From contig JBDHVC010000023.1 in assembly GCA_039809495.1 (NCBI GenBank), positions 1 through 64,000 on the forward strand: a stretch of DNA of 64,000 nucleotides, read 5' to 3'. Under the pieces are notes generated by a model. The model had not been told where the DNA came from. It did not search any database and was given only the letters and a program-made list of their open reading frames with translations. Source of the stretch: JAFLCL01 sp039809495. GTDB lineage: Bacteria > Myxococcota_A > Polyangia > Polyangiales > Sandaracinaceae. Positions 1 to 8,330 of this stretch are shown here, one piece after another; position 1 is the stretch's first letter, and every line of letters begins with the position of its first letter. The translations under genes were made by a program, and so were the position numbers.

Positions 1-3000
1 TTGGAGAGGACGTTGTCGGCGAGGTCGAGCTCGTAGATGAGCTCTTGGCCTTCGGGCGTCTTCTCGCCGATGAGGCGATGCGCCGCGTCGGTGCGATAGA
101 CGCTCGTGCCGCGCAGGCTGTCGACGACGCGGACGAGGTCGCCCTCGGCGCTCCACTCGTAGCGGACGCTCCAGCTCTGAGCCGCGCCGTCCTGGGCGCG
201 CTTCCACACGAGCCGCCCCTCGAGGCGGCCCTCGTCGTCGTACTGGGAGAGCTCCCACGTGCCGTTCGCGCACTGACGCGCGACGAGCCCGTGCTCGTCG
301 AAGCGGAGCGTGCTCCGCGCGCCGCTCGGGCCGACCAGCACCTCCACGCCCGCGCTCCCGCCGTCCTGCGAGAGCTGGTAGCGGCCGAGCACCCGCGTGC
401 GCCGACCGCCGTCGCCGTAGAGCCGGTGCTCGATGCCCACCCCGTCGCGCACATCCAAGAGGCGACGCCCCGAGCCGTCGTGACGAAGCTGCACGTCGTA
501 GCGCTCCGTCGAGGCCTCCACGACGCGCCCCCGAGCGTCGTAGCGATAGCGGTGCTCGCCTCCGCTCGCGAGCTTGCGAGTCGATACGAAGTGGCTCTCA
601 GGGTCGATCTCGTTCTCGAACAACAGCGAGCCCGACGAGTCCTTCTTCGCGACGAGGTGATCGCCCCCGTCGAACACGTACTCTTCGCGCACCTTCCCCA
701 GGCGCGAGACGCGGACCAGGCGCTCCTTCAGGTCGTAGTCGTAGCGCGAGACGTTCTGGTTTGGGTCGACGATCGCGGTGATCTGCTCGAGGTTCGAGTA
801 GCGGTACGAGAGGCGCGCGCCGATGGCGCTCCGCTTCTCGCCGAGGAGGTTCCACGAGGCGGTGCGCTGCTCGCGGAGCTGGCCGTCGCGGTCGCGCTCG
901 GCGATGAGGTTTCCGGCGAGGTCGTAGCGCTTCTCGCGGCGCCGACCGGCGGGGTCGATCTCGGCGATGACGCGGCCGAGGGCGTCGCGCTCCGTGCGAG
1001 GCTCGGGCAAGAGCGGCACACCCGCCGAAGGCGTGCGGAAGGTGGATTGCGCCTCCTTTGCGAGCTTTGGCGGGACCATGTCGAGGAGCGAGCCCATCGC
1101 GCCGAGCGCGGCGCGCGGGGACGCATCGACGACGCCCTCGAAGAGGCGGGCGAGCGGCGTGTTCGGCAGCTCGCGCGCGAAGGGGTTCGCGAGGTTCGGG
1201 GCCTCGAGCTCCGTGGGATAGACGTAGCCGAAGCGGTCCATCCGGCCGACGTTCGCGCCGTTCTCGTCGTAGAGCAGGCGGATGACGCGGCCGCCCGAGT
1301 CGATGACCTCGACGACCTTGCCCTCCTCGTCGCGCTTGCGGAGCGTCTTTCCGCCGTAGGGGTCGACGAGGGTGTGGAGGAAGCCGTCGTCGTCGTAGTG
1401 GAACTCCCACCTCGCGTTCTCACCCTCGGTGTAGATGGTCTTCTTGTCCTCTGGGAAGTACTGCACCTCCGCCCACCAGAGGCCGTCTTCGCCCGAGGCC
1501 CAGACGCAGCGGCTCGCCGCGTCGTACTTGAACGTGTAGTTGTAGCCGTTCGGGTCCGTCTGCTTGGTGAGGCGGTGGAACCAGTCGAGCTCGTAGCGCC
1601 ACTTGCCGCCGACGGCGTCCTGCGCCTCGGTCAGGTCGCCTCCTCGCGAGTAGGCGTAGGCCGCGCGGAGGATCGGCTCGGCGGAGGAGGCGGAGCCGAA
1701 GGGCGCCGAGGGGAGCTCGTAGAGGTCCGTGATGCGGCCGTCGCGGTCGTAGCGGAGCTCGTAGCGCGTCTCCTTGCGCGGCTCCCACTGCCACTCCGTC
1801 AACGTGGTCAGTCGGCCCTTCTCGTCGTAGCCGAGCTCGAGCTCGCCGCTCTTCGCGATCAGCTTCTTGAGCGGATAGAGGCTGTCGTACTCGCCGCCCG
1901 AGAACTCCATGACGGGTTCGTCGCGATACGAGATCTGGTAGCGACCGGGCCTCAGGCGGCGAAGGACGTAGCCGTTGCTCCGCGTGACGTCGCTGCCGAT
2001 CTCGAAGCGGGGGAAGACGAACTCTTGACCGTCCCAGTCCCTGAAGACGGCCTTGTGCAGCCGCACGCGGAGGCTGCGCTGGTAGAAGTGGCGGTTTCCG
2101 TGGCCGAGGGGGCCGTCCTCGCGGTGCCGGGCGGTGGTGTAGTGGCGCTCCCAGCGGAACAGGCCCTCCGACACGAAGTCGACGTACGAGTCGAAGTTCT
2201 CGCCGGTGATCAGGTAGATCGGGTGCGTGCCGTTGCAGGTGTGCCCGTTGCCGCGGCGAGAGCTGCAGAGGCTCCTCGCCGCACGCGCGACGGCCTTCAG
2301 GGCGCTCATGAGGCCCTGGACGGCCATGTCGCCCACGGGCGGGCAGGGGAAGCCGCCGATCAAGACGTTCGGGACGGGCGGGCCCATGAGCACGCCCATG
2401 CCGGGCGGGAGGCCCGGGTCCTTGCCCGCGAGCAGCTTGAGCGCGAGCACGGCCGCGTCCGCCGCCGCCTGCGCGCCCGCCCACGCGTTGCCCGTCGCCA
2501 CCGCGCCCGCGGCGCCCGCGGCCACGCCCGCGGCGGCCATCACGGCGGCGGCCGCCCCCATCGAGGTGGGGTTGCAGTGCTTGGTCAGGTCGAGGACGCG
2601 CGCCGCGCGCGCACCACCGATGAAGACGTTGCTCGAGCCGGTGAACACCTCGAAGGGCGGCGCGAGCGAGCCGCACGTGACGGCGAGCCCGACGTCGCCA
2701 GCGCGCGCTGCGGGCAGGCCGCCCACCAGCACCGTGACCGATCCCGCGCCGACGAGCATGCCGAGGCTCGGCAGCGGGACGGGCGGGGCCGGAGGGATCA
2801 GCGAGGGCGGGTGCGTGTGGGTGTGCGGCGGCGCGAGGTGCATCCCGAGCAGCGTCACCGCGGGCATCCCGACGAGTGTCCGCGGGCTGATCGCCGCGAA
2901 GGCGGTGTCGATGATCTGCTGCGGGGCGCCGATGACGCCGAGCACGCCGCCGAGGCCCGCCGCGACGACGCCGGCCGCGCCCTGCTCGGGCGGGGGCGCG

Positions 3001-3224
3001 CTCTGAAAGGGTGCGACCGTCTGGTTGATGACGTCGACGACGCAGTTGACGCCGGGGCTCCCCGTGGGCGCGATCAGCGGAGGCGGTGGGCTGTGCGGCG
3101 CGCTCGCGGGCCGCGAGGCGGGCGTGCTCGAGGGAGGGACCGCGCCGGGGCCGACCGAGGCCCCTCCCGAGCTGCTCCCGCCCGAGCCGGAGCCTCCCGC
3201 GCCGCCGCTGCGATCGCCGGTCAC
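1..3224 (-). CDS. PAAR-like/RHS (YD-repeat) protein, probable type VI secretion effector; 3' end outside window
   Basis: The minus-strand frame starts at GTG 3224 and stays open to the window edge, giving at least 1,074 codons, so the C-terminus is missing. The first roughly 80 residues are a Gly/Ser/Pro-rich linker. Residues about 85-260 are rich in Pro, Gly and Ala with short repeats (VLVGGLPAARAGD, VLIGGFPCPPVGD) typical of PAAR-like/DUF4150 spike domains. Next comes a DUF6531-like entry (YLITGENFDSYVDF) and many YD repeats (RYDRDGRITDLYE, KRYDLAGNLIAERD, HRLYGDGGRR). In this family the RHS shell encloses a C-terminal toxin that is delivered on the VgrG/PAAR tip; that part would lie left of base 1. 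The start codon overlaps the TPR gene's stop as GTGA, so the two are translationally coupled. No secretion-machinery genes are in the window. The family call is strong; delivery by type VI secretion is inferred. Confidence 0.82.
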   Translation of the reverse strand, partial: MTGDRSGGAGGSGSGGSSSGGASVGPGAVPPSSTPASRPASAPHSPPPPLIAPTGSPGVNCVVDVINQTVAPFQSAPPPEQGAAGVVAAGLGGVLGVIGAPQQIIDTAFAAISPRTLVGMPAVTLLGMHLAPPHTHTHPPSLIPPAPPVPLPSLGMLVGAGSVTVLVGGLPAARAGDVGLAVTCGSLAPPFEVFTGSSNVFIGGARAARVLDLTKHCNPTSMGAAAAVMAAAGVAAGAAGAVATGNAWAGAQAAADAAVLALKLLAGKDPGLPPGMGVLMGPPVPNVLIGGFPCPPVGDMAVQGLMSALKAVARAARSLCSSRRGNGHTCNGTHPIYLITGENFDSYVDFVSEGLFRWERHYTTARHREDGPLGHGNRHFYQRSLRVRLHKAVFRDWDGQEFVFPRFEIGSDVTRSNGYVLRRLRPGRYQISYRDEPVMEFSGGEYDSLYPLKKLIAKSGELELGYDEKGRLTTLTEWQWEPRKETRYELRYDRDGRITDLYELPSAPFGSASSAEPILRAAYAYSRGGDLTEAQDAVGGKWRYELDWFHRLTKQTDPNGYNYTFKYDAASRCVWASGEDGLWWAEVQYFPEDKKTIYTEGENARWEFHYDDDGFLHTLVDPYGGKTLRKRDEEGKVVEVIDSGGRVIRLLYDENGANVGRMDRFGYVYPTELEAPNLANPFARELPNTPLARLFEGVVDASPRAALGAMGSLLDMVPPKLAKEAQSTFRTPSAGVPLLPEPRTERDALGRVIAEIDPAGRRREKRYDLAGNLIAERDRDGQLREQRTASWNLLGEKRSAIGARLSYRYSNLEQITAIVDPNQNVSRYDYDLKERLVRVSRLGKVREEYVFDGGDHLVAKKDSSGSLLFENEIDPESHFVSTRKLASGGEHRYRYDARGRVVEASTERYDVQLRHDGSGRRLLDVRDGVGIEHRLYGDGGRRTRVLGRYQLSQDGGSAGVEVLVGPSGARSTLRFDEHGLVARQCANGTWELSQYDDEGRLEGRLVWKRAQDGAAQSWSVRYEWSAEGDLVRVVDSLRGTSVYRTDAAHRLIGEKTPEGQELIYELDLADNVLS

Positions 3225-4504
3225 GCGCCGCCTCCGTGGGCGTGGGCGGCGGTGGCGCCGCGTCGCTCGAGCTCGCGCACGCCGCGCAGCTCGTCCTCGA
3301 CCTCGCGCAGCTCCTTGCTCATGCGCGCCTCGCGGAAGAGGCCCGCCATGCGCTCGAGCACCGAGGCCCAGCGGTGGAAGTACTCGTACGTCTTACAAAG
3401 CTCGCGCGCCTTCCGGTAGGTCGCGATCCCCTCGGCGAGCTTCTTCTGCGCGACGAGCGCCATGCCCCACTTCTCGTGGAGATCACAGTACGCGTAGGGG
3501 TTCATGAGCGCGGCGGCGACCTTGGTGCCGCTCTCGGCGTAGCTCTCGGCGTCGGTGAAGTGCTGGAGCTCGAGCGAGCAGTCGACGACCGAGAGCAGCA
3601 GGTTGAGGAGCGGCGGCAGCGCCTTGGCCTCCATCGCGAGCGCGATGCCGCGCTGGTACTGCTCCTTGGCGGTGCGGAGGTTGCCGACGGCGCGCATCAC
3701 GTCCCCGACGCCCAGCAGGCAGAGCGCCTGCATCGCGGGGAGCTTCTCGCTCTCGTAGTAGGTGTAGAGGACGCCGTACTTCTCGACGGCGTCCTCGTAG
3801 CGCTTGTAGGCGTAGTCCAGCGCCGCGAGCTGGAGCAGGCAGGCCATGCGCTCCATCGTGGGGAGCGAGGGGTCCGCGGCGTCGCGCGTGAGGGAGTCGG
3901 TGAGCGCGGGCGTGGAGAAGTCAACCTCGAAGGTGAGGACCTTCTCGACGCGGTTTGCGCGCATCGCGTCGAAGAGGGCGTGGTGGCGCCGATCGTCGTA
4001 CGCGACGATCCGGAGCGCGCCCATCCAGGGCGGGATCTCCGCCACCGGCATGATCGAGCCGAGGAGCCGGATGTAGCCCTCGCGGTCGGCGCACTCGAGG
4101 GGGAGCAGGCCGACCACGACGCGGTGGTCCTCCTCGTTCGGCAGGAGCGAGCGGAGGTACATGAGCGTCGCGAAGAGGCGCTTCTCGGCGCTCGCTCGGT
4201 GCTCGAAGAGCTCGGGCGGGACCGGGGGGAAGGGCGGCTCGCCGCGCTCAGCGCGGAGCGGCCCCGCGGCCTCGACCTGGAGCCGGATGCTCTCGACGAC
4301 GCCGTCGAGGTAGCCATGCGGGGAGTCGAAGGGCTGCGGGAAGAAGAGGAAGAAGTGCTCGGGGTGAGGCTCGGCGAGGCCCTTGAAGAACGTGAGGACG
4401 TACGCGAGCTCGTCCGGCGTGCAGCCGACGACGAGCATCGGGTACGCGTCCTGCTGGACGAATTCCTCGAGGTTCTCGCGGAGGTCTTCGAACTTGCGCC
4501 GCAT
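3221..4504 (-). CDS. TPR-like protein, probable partner or adaptor of the RHS protein
   Basis: A 427-residue soluble protein without signal peptide or membrane segment. Residues 1-200 are an alpha/beta-like region (PMLVVGCTPDELAY, HRVVVGLLPLECADREGY) without a recognisable P-loop. Residues 210-405 are helical repeats of tetratricopeptide type (LLQLAALDYAYKRYEDAVEKY, GVGDVMRAVGNLRTAKEQYQ, EKWGMALVAQKKLAEGIATY). The tail is Ala/His/Gly-rich. The ATG at 4504 was chosen as the first in-frame ATG; no clear Shine-Dalgarno precedes it. Its TGA overlaps the GTG of the RHS gene, which implies stoichiometric co-expression. TPR proteins next to RHS/PAAR effectors often act as adaptors or chaperones, so that role is the best guess. 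The N-terminal domain is not recognised. Confidence 0.72.
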   Translation of the reverse strand: MRRKFEDLRENLEEFVQQDAYPMLVVGCTPDELAYVLTFFKGLAEPHPEHFFLFFPQPFDSPHGYLDGVVESIRLQVEAAGPLRAERGEPPFPPVPPELFEHRASAEKRLFATLMYLRSLLPNEEDHRVVVGLLPLECADREGYIRLLGSIMPVAEIPPWMGALRIVAYDDRRHHALFDAMRANRVEKVLTFEVDFSTPALTDSLTRDAADPSLPTMERMACLLQLAALDYAYKRYEDAVEKYGVLYTYYESEKLPAMQALCLLGVGDVMRAVGNLRTAKEQYQRGIALAMEAKALPPLLNLLLSVVDCSLELQHFTDAESYAESGTKVAAALMNPYAYCDLHEKWGMALVAQKKLAEGIATYRKARELCKTYEYFHRWASVLERMAGLFREARMSKELREVEDELRGVRELERRGATAAHAHGGGA

Positions 4505-4874
4505 CTGCGAAGGCCCGGTTGCCCACCCTCAGCCTGAACTTCGCGCCGGTGAGCGGCTCTTGCGAGCCGCTCCTCGACGCAACCTCCTCGATCCCCTGAA
4601 GGACTCGAGGCCCGTCGCGATGATCGTTGCGCTTACGACGACACCCACGACCGCCGTGACGAGCACCCCGAAGGTGCGCCGCGACGTGCGCGGAGGCAAG
4701 CGCGATCGAGGAGCGAGCGCTCGTGCCCGAGCACCTGACCTCTGCGACGGATCGCGCTCATCGTCGACCGCTTGGAGGAGGCCCTCGAGAATGAGCGGTC
4801 GCTCGAGGGGTCGCCGCCGCGGTATGAACGAGGGTCCGCCCGTTCGGCGCGTGGTCGACGATGAGAGAGCCTCC
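4505..4874. other. Divergent intergenic region (370 bp)
   Basis: This stretch separates the leftward TPR/RHS pair from the rightward ATPase module and should hold both promoters. No convincing -35/-10 pair was found. Third-position GC in the possible reading frames is lower than in the flanking genes over most of it, so it looks mainly non-coding. The exception is a short minus-strand frame with a membrane segment, listed separately. Confidence 0.4.
4529..4699 (-). CDS. Possible small single-pass membrane protein
   Basis: A minus-strand frame here encodes a clear hydrophobic helix (VLVTAVVGVVVSATIIATGL) followed by a strongly basic tail rich in Arg and Ser. In the helix-coding part about 21 of 24 third positions are G or C, as expected for real genes in this genome. 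The sequence upstream in the same frame loses that bias. The start is unclear: TTG at 4699 gives about 56 residues, and the next upstream ATG (4876) overlaps the ATPase start codon on the other strand. No good ribosome-binding site is visible. It could be chance or a real small protein; nothing indicates function. Confidence 0.2.
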   Translation of the reverse strand: MPPRTSRRTFGVLVTAVVGVVVSATIIATGLESFRGSRRLRRGAARKSRSPARSSG

Positions 4875-6137
4875 ATGACGAAGAGCCGAAGCCACCGCCC
4901 TCCGAAGCTCCCGCCCGGCCCCGCTCGCATCGAGCACCTCCGTGTCGAGAACTACCGAGCGCTCCGGCGCGTCGAGCTCGACGCGATCACCCCGCTCACG
5001 GTGCTGCTCGGCCCGAACGGCAGCGGGAAGTCGACCCTCTTCGACGTCTTCGACTTCCTCTCGGAGTGCTTCACCGTCGGCCTCCGCAAGCCGTGGGATC
5101 GCCGCGGGCGGTTTCGCGAGCTCCGCACCCGAGGCAGCGAGGGGCCGATCCGGTTCGAGCTCCGGTACCGTGAGGTGCCCGAGGACGAGCCCGCCACGTA
5201 CCGCCTCGCGATCGACGAGATCGACGATCGGCCGGTCGTGATCGAGGAGAGCCTGAGCTGGCGGCGCGTCGCGAAGAACCGCCCTGGCGCGCCGTACAAG
5301 ATCCTCAGCTTCAAGCACGGCCGAGGGTGGGTCATCGCTGGTCCGCAGCCCGAGAGGGATGATCCGAAGGTGAGGGAGACGCTCGACGACCCGGAGATGC
5401 TCGCCGTGAGCACGCTCGGGCAGCTCGCCAAGCACCCCCGCGTCGCGGCGCTGCGGCGCTTCATCGCGGACTGGTACGTCTCCTACCTCTCGGTCGACGA
5501 CATGCGCGGGACCCCCGAGGCGGGTGCCCAGGAGCGGCTCGACAAGACGGGGCGGAACCTCGCCAACGTCGTCCAGTTCCTCGACGAGCGGCACCCCGAG
5601 CGGCTGCGGGAAATCTTCGACATCCTCAGCCAGCGGATCCCTCAGCTCGAGCGCGTCGTCTCCGAGCCGCTCCGCGATGGGAGGCTGCTCCTCCGCATCA
5701 AGGACCGCCCCTTCGAGGAACCCGTCCTCGCGCGGTTCGCGTCGGACGGAACCCTGAAGATGCTCGCGTACCTCGTCGTGCTCCACGCGCCGAACGCGGC
5801 ACCGTTCATCGGGATCGAGGAGCCGGAGAACTTCCTGCACCCTCGCCTGCTCCTCGAGCTCGCCGAGGAGTGCCGCCGAGCGGCGGAGCGCTCGCAGCTC
5901 CTCGTGACCACGCACTCACCCTTCTTCGTCGACGGCCTGCGCCCCGAGGAGCTGCGCGTCCTCTACCGAGACAGCGCCGGCCACACCCAGATCGTGCGCG
6001 CGTCGGACGTCGAGGCCGTGCGCCACTTCGCGGAGGTCGGCGCGTCGCTCGGGGAGCTGTGGATGGAGGGCCACTTCGGCGCGGGCGACCCGCTCGTACG
6101 CGGAGGCAGGCCGCCCTCGAGGAGCGAGCCCTCGTGA
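4875..6137 (+). CDS. AAA/ABC-type ATPase (RecF/OLD-like), module 1
   Basis: A 420-residue SMC/RecF-like ATPase. It has Walker A GPNGSGKST (residues 46-54), an ABC-signature-like SDGTLKML (about 291), Walker B IGIEEPENF (about 313-321) and a switch histidine TTHSPFF (about 344). The conserved N-terminal strand motif HLRVENYRALRRVEL is typical of AAA_15/AAA_21 proteins. No nuclease domain is fused to it, which sets it apart from single-chain OLD proteins. The ATG at 4875 was chosen because a GAGAG ribosome-binding-like site lies just upstream and similarity starts there; an ATG at 4824 in the same frame is possible. Its TGA overlaps the GTG of the following DUF4276-like gene. Such ATPase/partner pairs are common in phage-defence regions, and a defensive or DNA-repair role is inferred. 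Confidence 0.85.
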   Translation: MTKSRSHRPPKLPPGPARIEHLRVENYRALRRVELDAITPLTVLLGPNGSGKSTLFDVFDFLSECFTVGLRKPWDRRGRFRELRTRGSEGPIRFELRYREVPEDEPATYRLAIDEIDDRPVVIEESLSWRRVAKNRPGAPYKILSFKHGRGWVIAGPQPERDDPKVRETLDDPEMLAVSTLGQLAKHPRVAALRRFIADWYVSYLSVDDMRGTPEAGAQERLDKTGRNLANVVQFLDERHPERLREIFDILSQRIPQLERVVSEPLRDGRLLLRIKDRPFEEPVLARFASDGTLKMLAYLVVLHAPNAAPFIGIEEPENFLHPRLLLELAEECRRAAERSQLLVTTHSPFFVDGLRPEELRVLYRDSAGHTQIVRASDVEAVRHFAEVGASLGELWMEGHFGAGDPLVRGGRPPSRSEPS

Positions 6138-6751
6138 GCCTCGAGCATGTCGAGGTGCTCGTCGAGGAGCCGTCGATGGCCGAGGTGCTCAAGGCGCTCT
6201 TGCCTCGCCTGCTCGGGTCGGTGACGTTCGAGATCCACGCACATCGGAGCAAGCCGGATCTGCTCAAGAAGCTCCCCAGTCGGCTCCAGGGCTACCGCGC
6301 CTGGCTCCCGGAAAGCACAGCGATCCTCGTCATCGTCGATCGCGACGCCGACGACTGCCTCGAGCTCAAGGCGAGGATGGAGCGGATGGCCGCCGAGGCG
6401 GGCTTCACGACGCGCGCGTCGGCCGGCAGATCGCGGATCGAGGTGGTGAACCGCATCGCGATCGAGGAGCTCGAGGCGTGGTACTTCGGCGACTGGGAGG
6501 CGGTCCGGACGGCGTATCCGCGAGCCCCGATGAGCGTGCCGAGGCGGAAGCCTTACCGCGAGCCCGACGCGATCGTCGGAGGGACGTGGGAAGCGTTCGA
6601 GCGCGTGCTCCAGGCGGTGGGTTACTTCACGAACGGTCTCCGAAAGACCGAGGCCGCTCGAGCGATCGCCGAGCACATGGACCCAGCGCGCAACACGTCG
6701 CCGAGCTTCCGAGCGCTGCGCGAGACGCTGGAGGCGATGGCGACGCCCTGA
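6134..6751 (+). CDS. DUF4276-like protein, partner of ATPase module 1
   Basis: A 205-residue soluble protein starting at GTG 6134, which overlaps the ATPase stop codon (GTGA). The pattern is that of DUF4276: an acidic motif near the N-terminus (VLVEEPSM, residues 8-15), a strand ending in a DxD motif (ILVIVDRDADDC, about 65-76), then IAIEELEAWYFGD (about 106-118) and a C-terminal EAARAI...NTSPSF stretch. The Glu plus DxD arrangement resembles a TOPRIM-type metal site, as in the nuclease half of OLD proteins. That relation is inferred from motif order. The tight coupling suggests a complex in which the ATPase controls this putative nuclease. Confidence 0.75.
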   Translation: MSLEHVEVLVEEPSMAEVLKALLPRLLGSVTFEIHAHRSKPDLLKKLPSRLQGYRAWLPESTAILVIVDRDADDCLELKARMERMAAEAGFTTRASAGRSRIEVVNRIAIEELEAWYFGDWEAVRTAYPRAPMSVPRRKPYREPDAIVGGTWEAFERVLQAVGYFTNGLRKTEAARAIAEHMDPARNTSPSFRALRETLEAMATP

Positions 6752-6798
6752 CAGCGCATCTCCGCTCGACGGATCACGTCGAGCGAGGCACGCTGTCA
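6749..6798. terminator. Hairpin shared by two convergent stop codons (candidate bidirectional terminator)
   Basis: An imperfect palindrome spans the whole gap between the convergent genes. The outer arms TGACAGCG (6749-6756) and CGCTGTCA (6791-6798) carry both TGA stop codons at their tips. The inner arms CGCTCGAC (6763-6770) and GTCGAGCG (6778-6785) close a 7-base loop. Between the arms is an asymmetric internal loop of 6 and 5 bases. There is no U-tract on either strand, so intrinsic termination is uncertain. Confidence 0.5.
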
Positions 6799-8013
6799 CT
6801 CCGCGTAGAGCGTGACGTTCGCGGCCGCGTCGAAGCACATCTCCTTCGCGGTGTCCCAGTCGGGGTGGCGACACATGAGGTGTCCGTCGGAGAGCAGGGT
6901 CTGGTGCCAGTCGCGGCGCGGCGTGCCCGGGCGCGAGAGCTCGTCCTCGACGACCCACGCGCCCCAGCGCTGCTTCCACGCGGCGAGGCCGGTGATCTGC
7001 GTGATCCTCCCCTGCCCCTTCGCGCGCTTGAAGATGATGCCCGCGTTGTACTTGCGGGTCGCGTCCGCCTCGAAGGCGTGGAAGCAGACGACGCGCGCCC
7101 ACTCGCGGAAGAGGTCGATGTCGCTCGTGTAGTTCATCTGGTCGACGAGGTGCGCGCCGCCGGGCCGCGCGCCGACCTCGCCGAACACGGCCTCGCCCTT
7201 CTTCGTGAGGAACCACTCCATGTGGGTGAAGCCGTCGCCCATCCCGAGCGCGCGCAGGACGCCGCGCCCGAGCTCGACGCCCTTGCGGACGAAGGGCTGC
7301 TCCATGTCCTTGATGGTGATGACGACCGGGCTCACCCACTCGTGCGTGCGCGCCTCGAGCGGCTTCGGCAGGTACTGCGTGCAGTTCTCGTAGATGGGGC
7401 GACCGCCGATCGAGATCGTGTCGTAGGTGAACTCGTCGCCGTCGATGTACTCCTCGCAGCTCACCTCGACGACGTGCGCCGTCATCGCGAGGACCTTCTC
7501 GAGCTCCTGATCCGACTCGACGCGGTAGGTGTCCGCCGAGCCCGCGCCGGAGATGGGCTTCACGATCATCGGGTAGCCGATCGCCTCGCGCGCCGCCCAG
7601 ACCTCCGCCTTCGTGCTCGCCCTGCGCGACTCGGGTGTGCGCAGCCCCGCCGCGCGCACGCGCTCCTTCATGAGCTGCTTGTCGCGAAAGCCCCGCGCCG
7701 TGTCGACGCTCATCCCGGCGACGCCCCAGCGCTCGCGCAGCCGCGCCGCGAGCAGGACGAGCGGCTCCCAGTTCGCGAGCACGCGATCGATCGATCTCCC
7801 GCGGAGCCACTCGGTCGCGCGCGCGAGGACGTCGTCCTCGTCCATGATGCGTGGCACGTGGAGGTAGCCCGAGAGCGCGCGCTTCACGATCGGCGCGAGG
7901 CCGTCCGGGTGCGAGTCGCCGATGCCGTAGATCTCCACGCCGACCTCCGCGAGGCCGCGCGTGTACTGCTGCATCTCGGGCGGATAATTCGGCTGGAGGA
8001 AGACGACGCGCAT
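6796..8013 (-). CDS. ATP-grasp domain protein (carboxylate-amine ligase type)
   Basis: A 405-residue cytosolic enzyme. The N-terminal pre-ATP-grasp region begins MRVVFLQPNYPPEM. The ATP-grasp fold follows with RGFRDKQLMKERVRAAGL, the nucleotide-binding lysine segment YPMIVKPISGAGS and the hinge EEYIDGDEFTYD. The metal-binding end is HMEWFLTKKGEAVFGEVGARPGGAH (shown in two parts: HMEWFLTKK and FGEVGARPGG). The family joins a carboxylate to an amine, thiol or carbon nucleophile through an acyl-phosphate; the substrate cannot be told from sequence. The start at 8013 is preceded by GAGG at good spacing; a longer frame upstream lacks coding character. It stands alone, with no biosynthetic partner beside it. 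Confidence 0.82.
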   Translation of the reverse strand: MRVVFLQPNYPPEMQQYTRGLAEVGVEIYGIGDSHPDGLAPIVKRALSGYLHVPRIMDEDDVLARATEWLRGRSIDRVLANWEPLVLLAARLRERWGVAGMSVDTARGFRDKQLMKERVRAAGLRTPESRRASTKAEVWAAREAIGYPMIVKPISGAGSADTYRVESDQELEKVLAMTAHVVEVSCEEYIDGDEFTYDTISIGGRPIYENCTQYLPKPLEARTHEWVSPVVITIKDMEQPFVRKGVELGRGVLRALGMGDGFTHMEWFLTKKGEAVFGEVGARPGGAHLVDQMNYTSDIDLFREWARVVCFHAFEADATRKYNAGIIFKRAKGQGRITQITGLAAWKQRWGAWVVEDELSRPGTPRRDWHQTLLSDGHLMCRHPDWDTAKEMCFDAAANVTLYAE

Positions 8014-8330
8014 CGGTGCCTCGGGGGGTGGAGGCTCGAGGGGGCTCGAGCGAGGGCGAGCGCCGAGCATAGACGAGCCGATCGCCCCCTCAACCCGATC
8101 CGAGCGTCGAGCCGGCCACCCGGAGAAGAGCCCGCTCCAAGCGAGCCTGGACGAGCGGGCGGTGATCGCTTGCGCGAACCGGCGCCCTCGGTAGGGTTGC
8201 CAGGCTTCCACGCGAAGCTACGTGCGAACTCCTCGGAGCGGTGCGCAGCGGCGACCGGCCATCGGTGCCGCGCGCGAAAAGGGCGTCCATCCCTCACGTT
8301 CCCCTCTCTCCGTGTGCCTCGGACGTCACC
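8014..8330. other. Divergent intergenic region between ATP-grasp and RND genes (317 bp)
   Basis: This should contain promoters for the leftward ATP-grasp gene and the rightward RND pair. I see no strong sigma-70 box pair, no TetR- or MarR-like palindrome of the kind that often controls RND pumps, and no small gene with coding bias. Confidence 0.35.

Noticed and set aside
45..3419. Very long open frame on the plus strand opposite the RHS gene
   Set aside because: It is the mirror of the minus-strand RHS and TPR genes, with biased Ala/Arg/Val/Glu composition and no recognisable motif. High-GC coding DNA commonly leaves such antisense frames open.
4383..4874. Upstream extension of ATPase module 1 by 164 codons
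   Set aside because: It overlaps the TPR gene, has poor codon bias, and lies before the conserved start of the ATPase fold.
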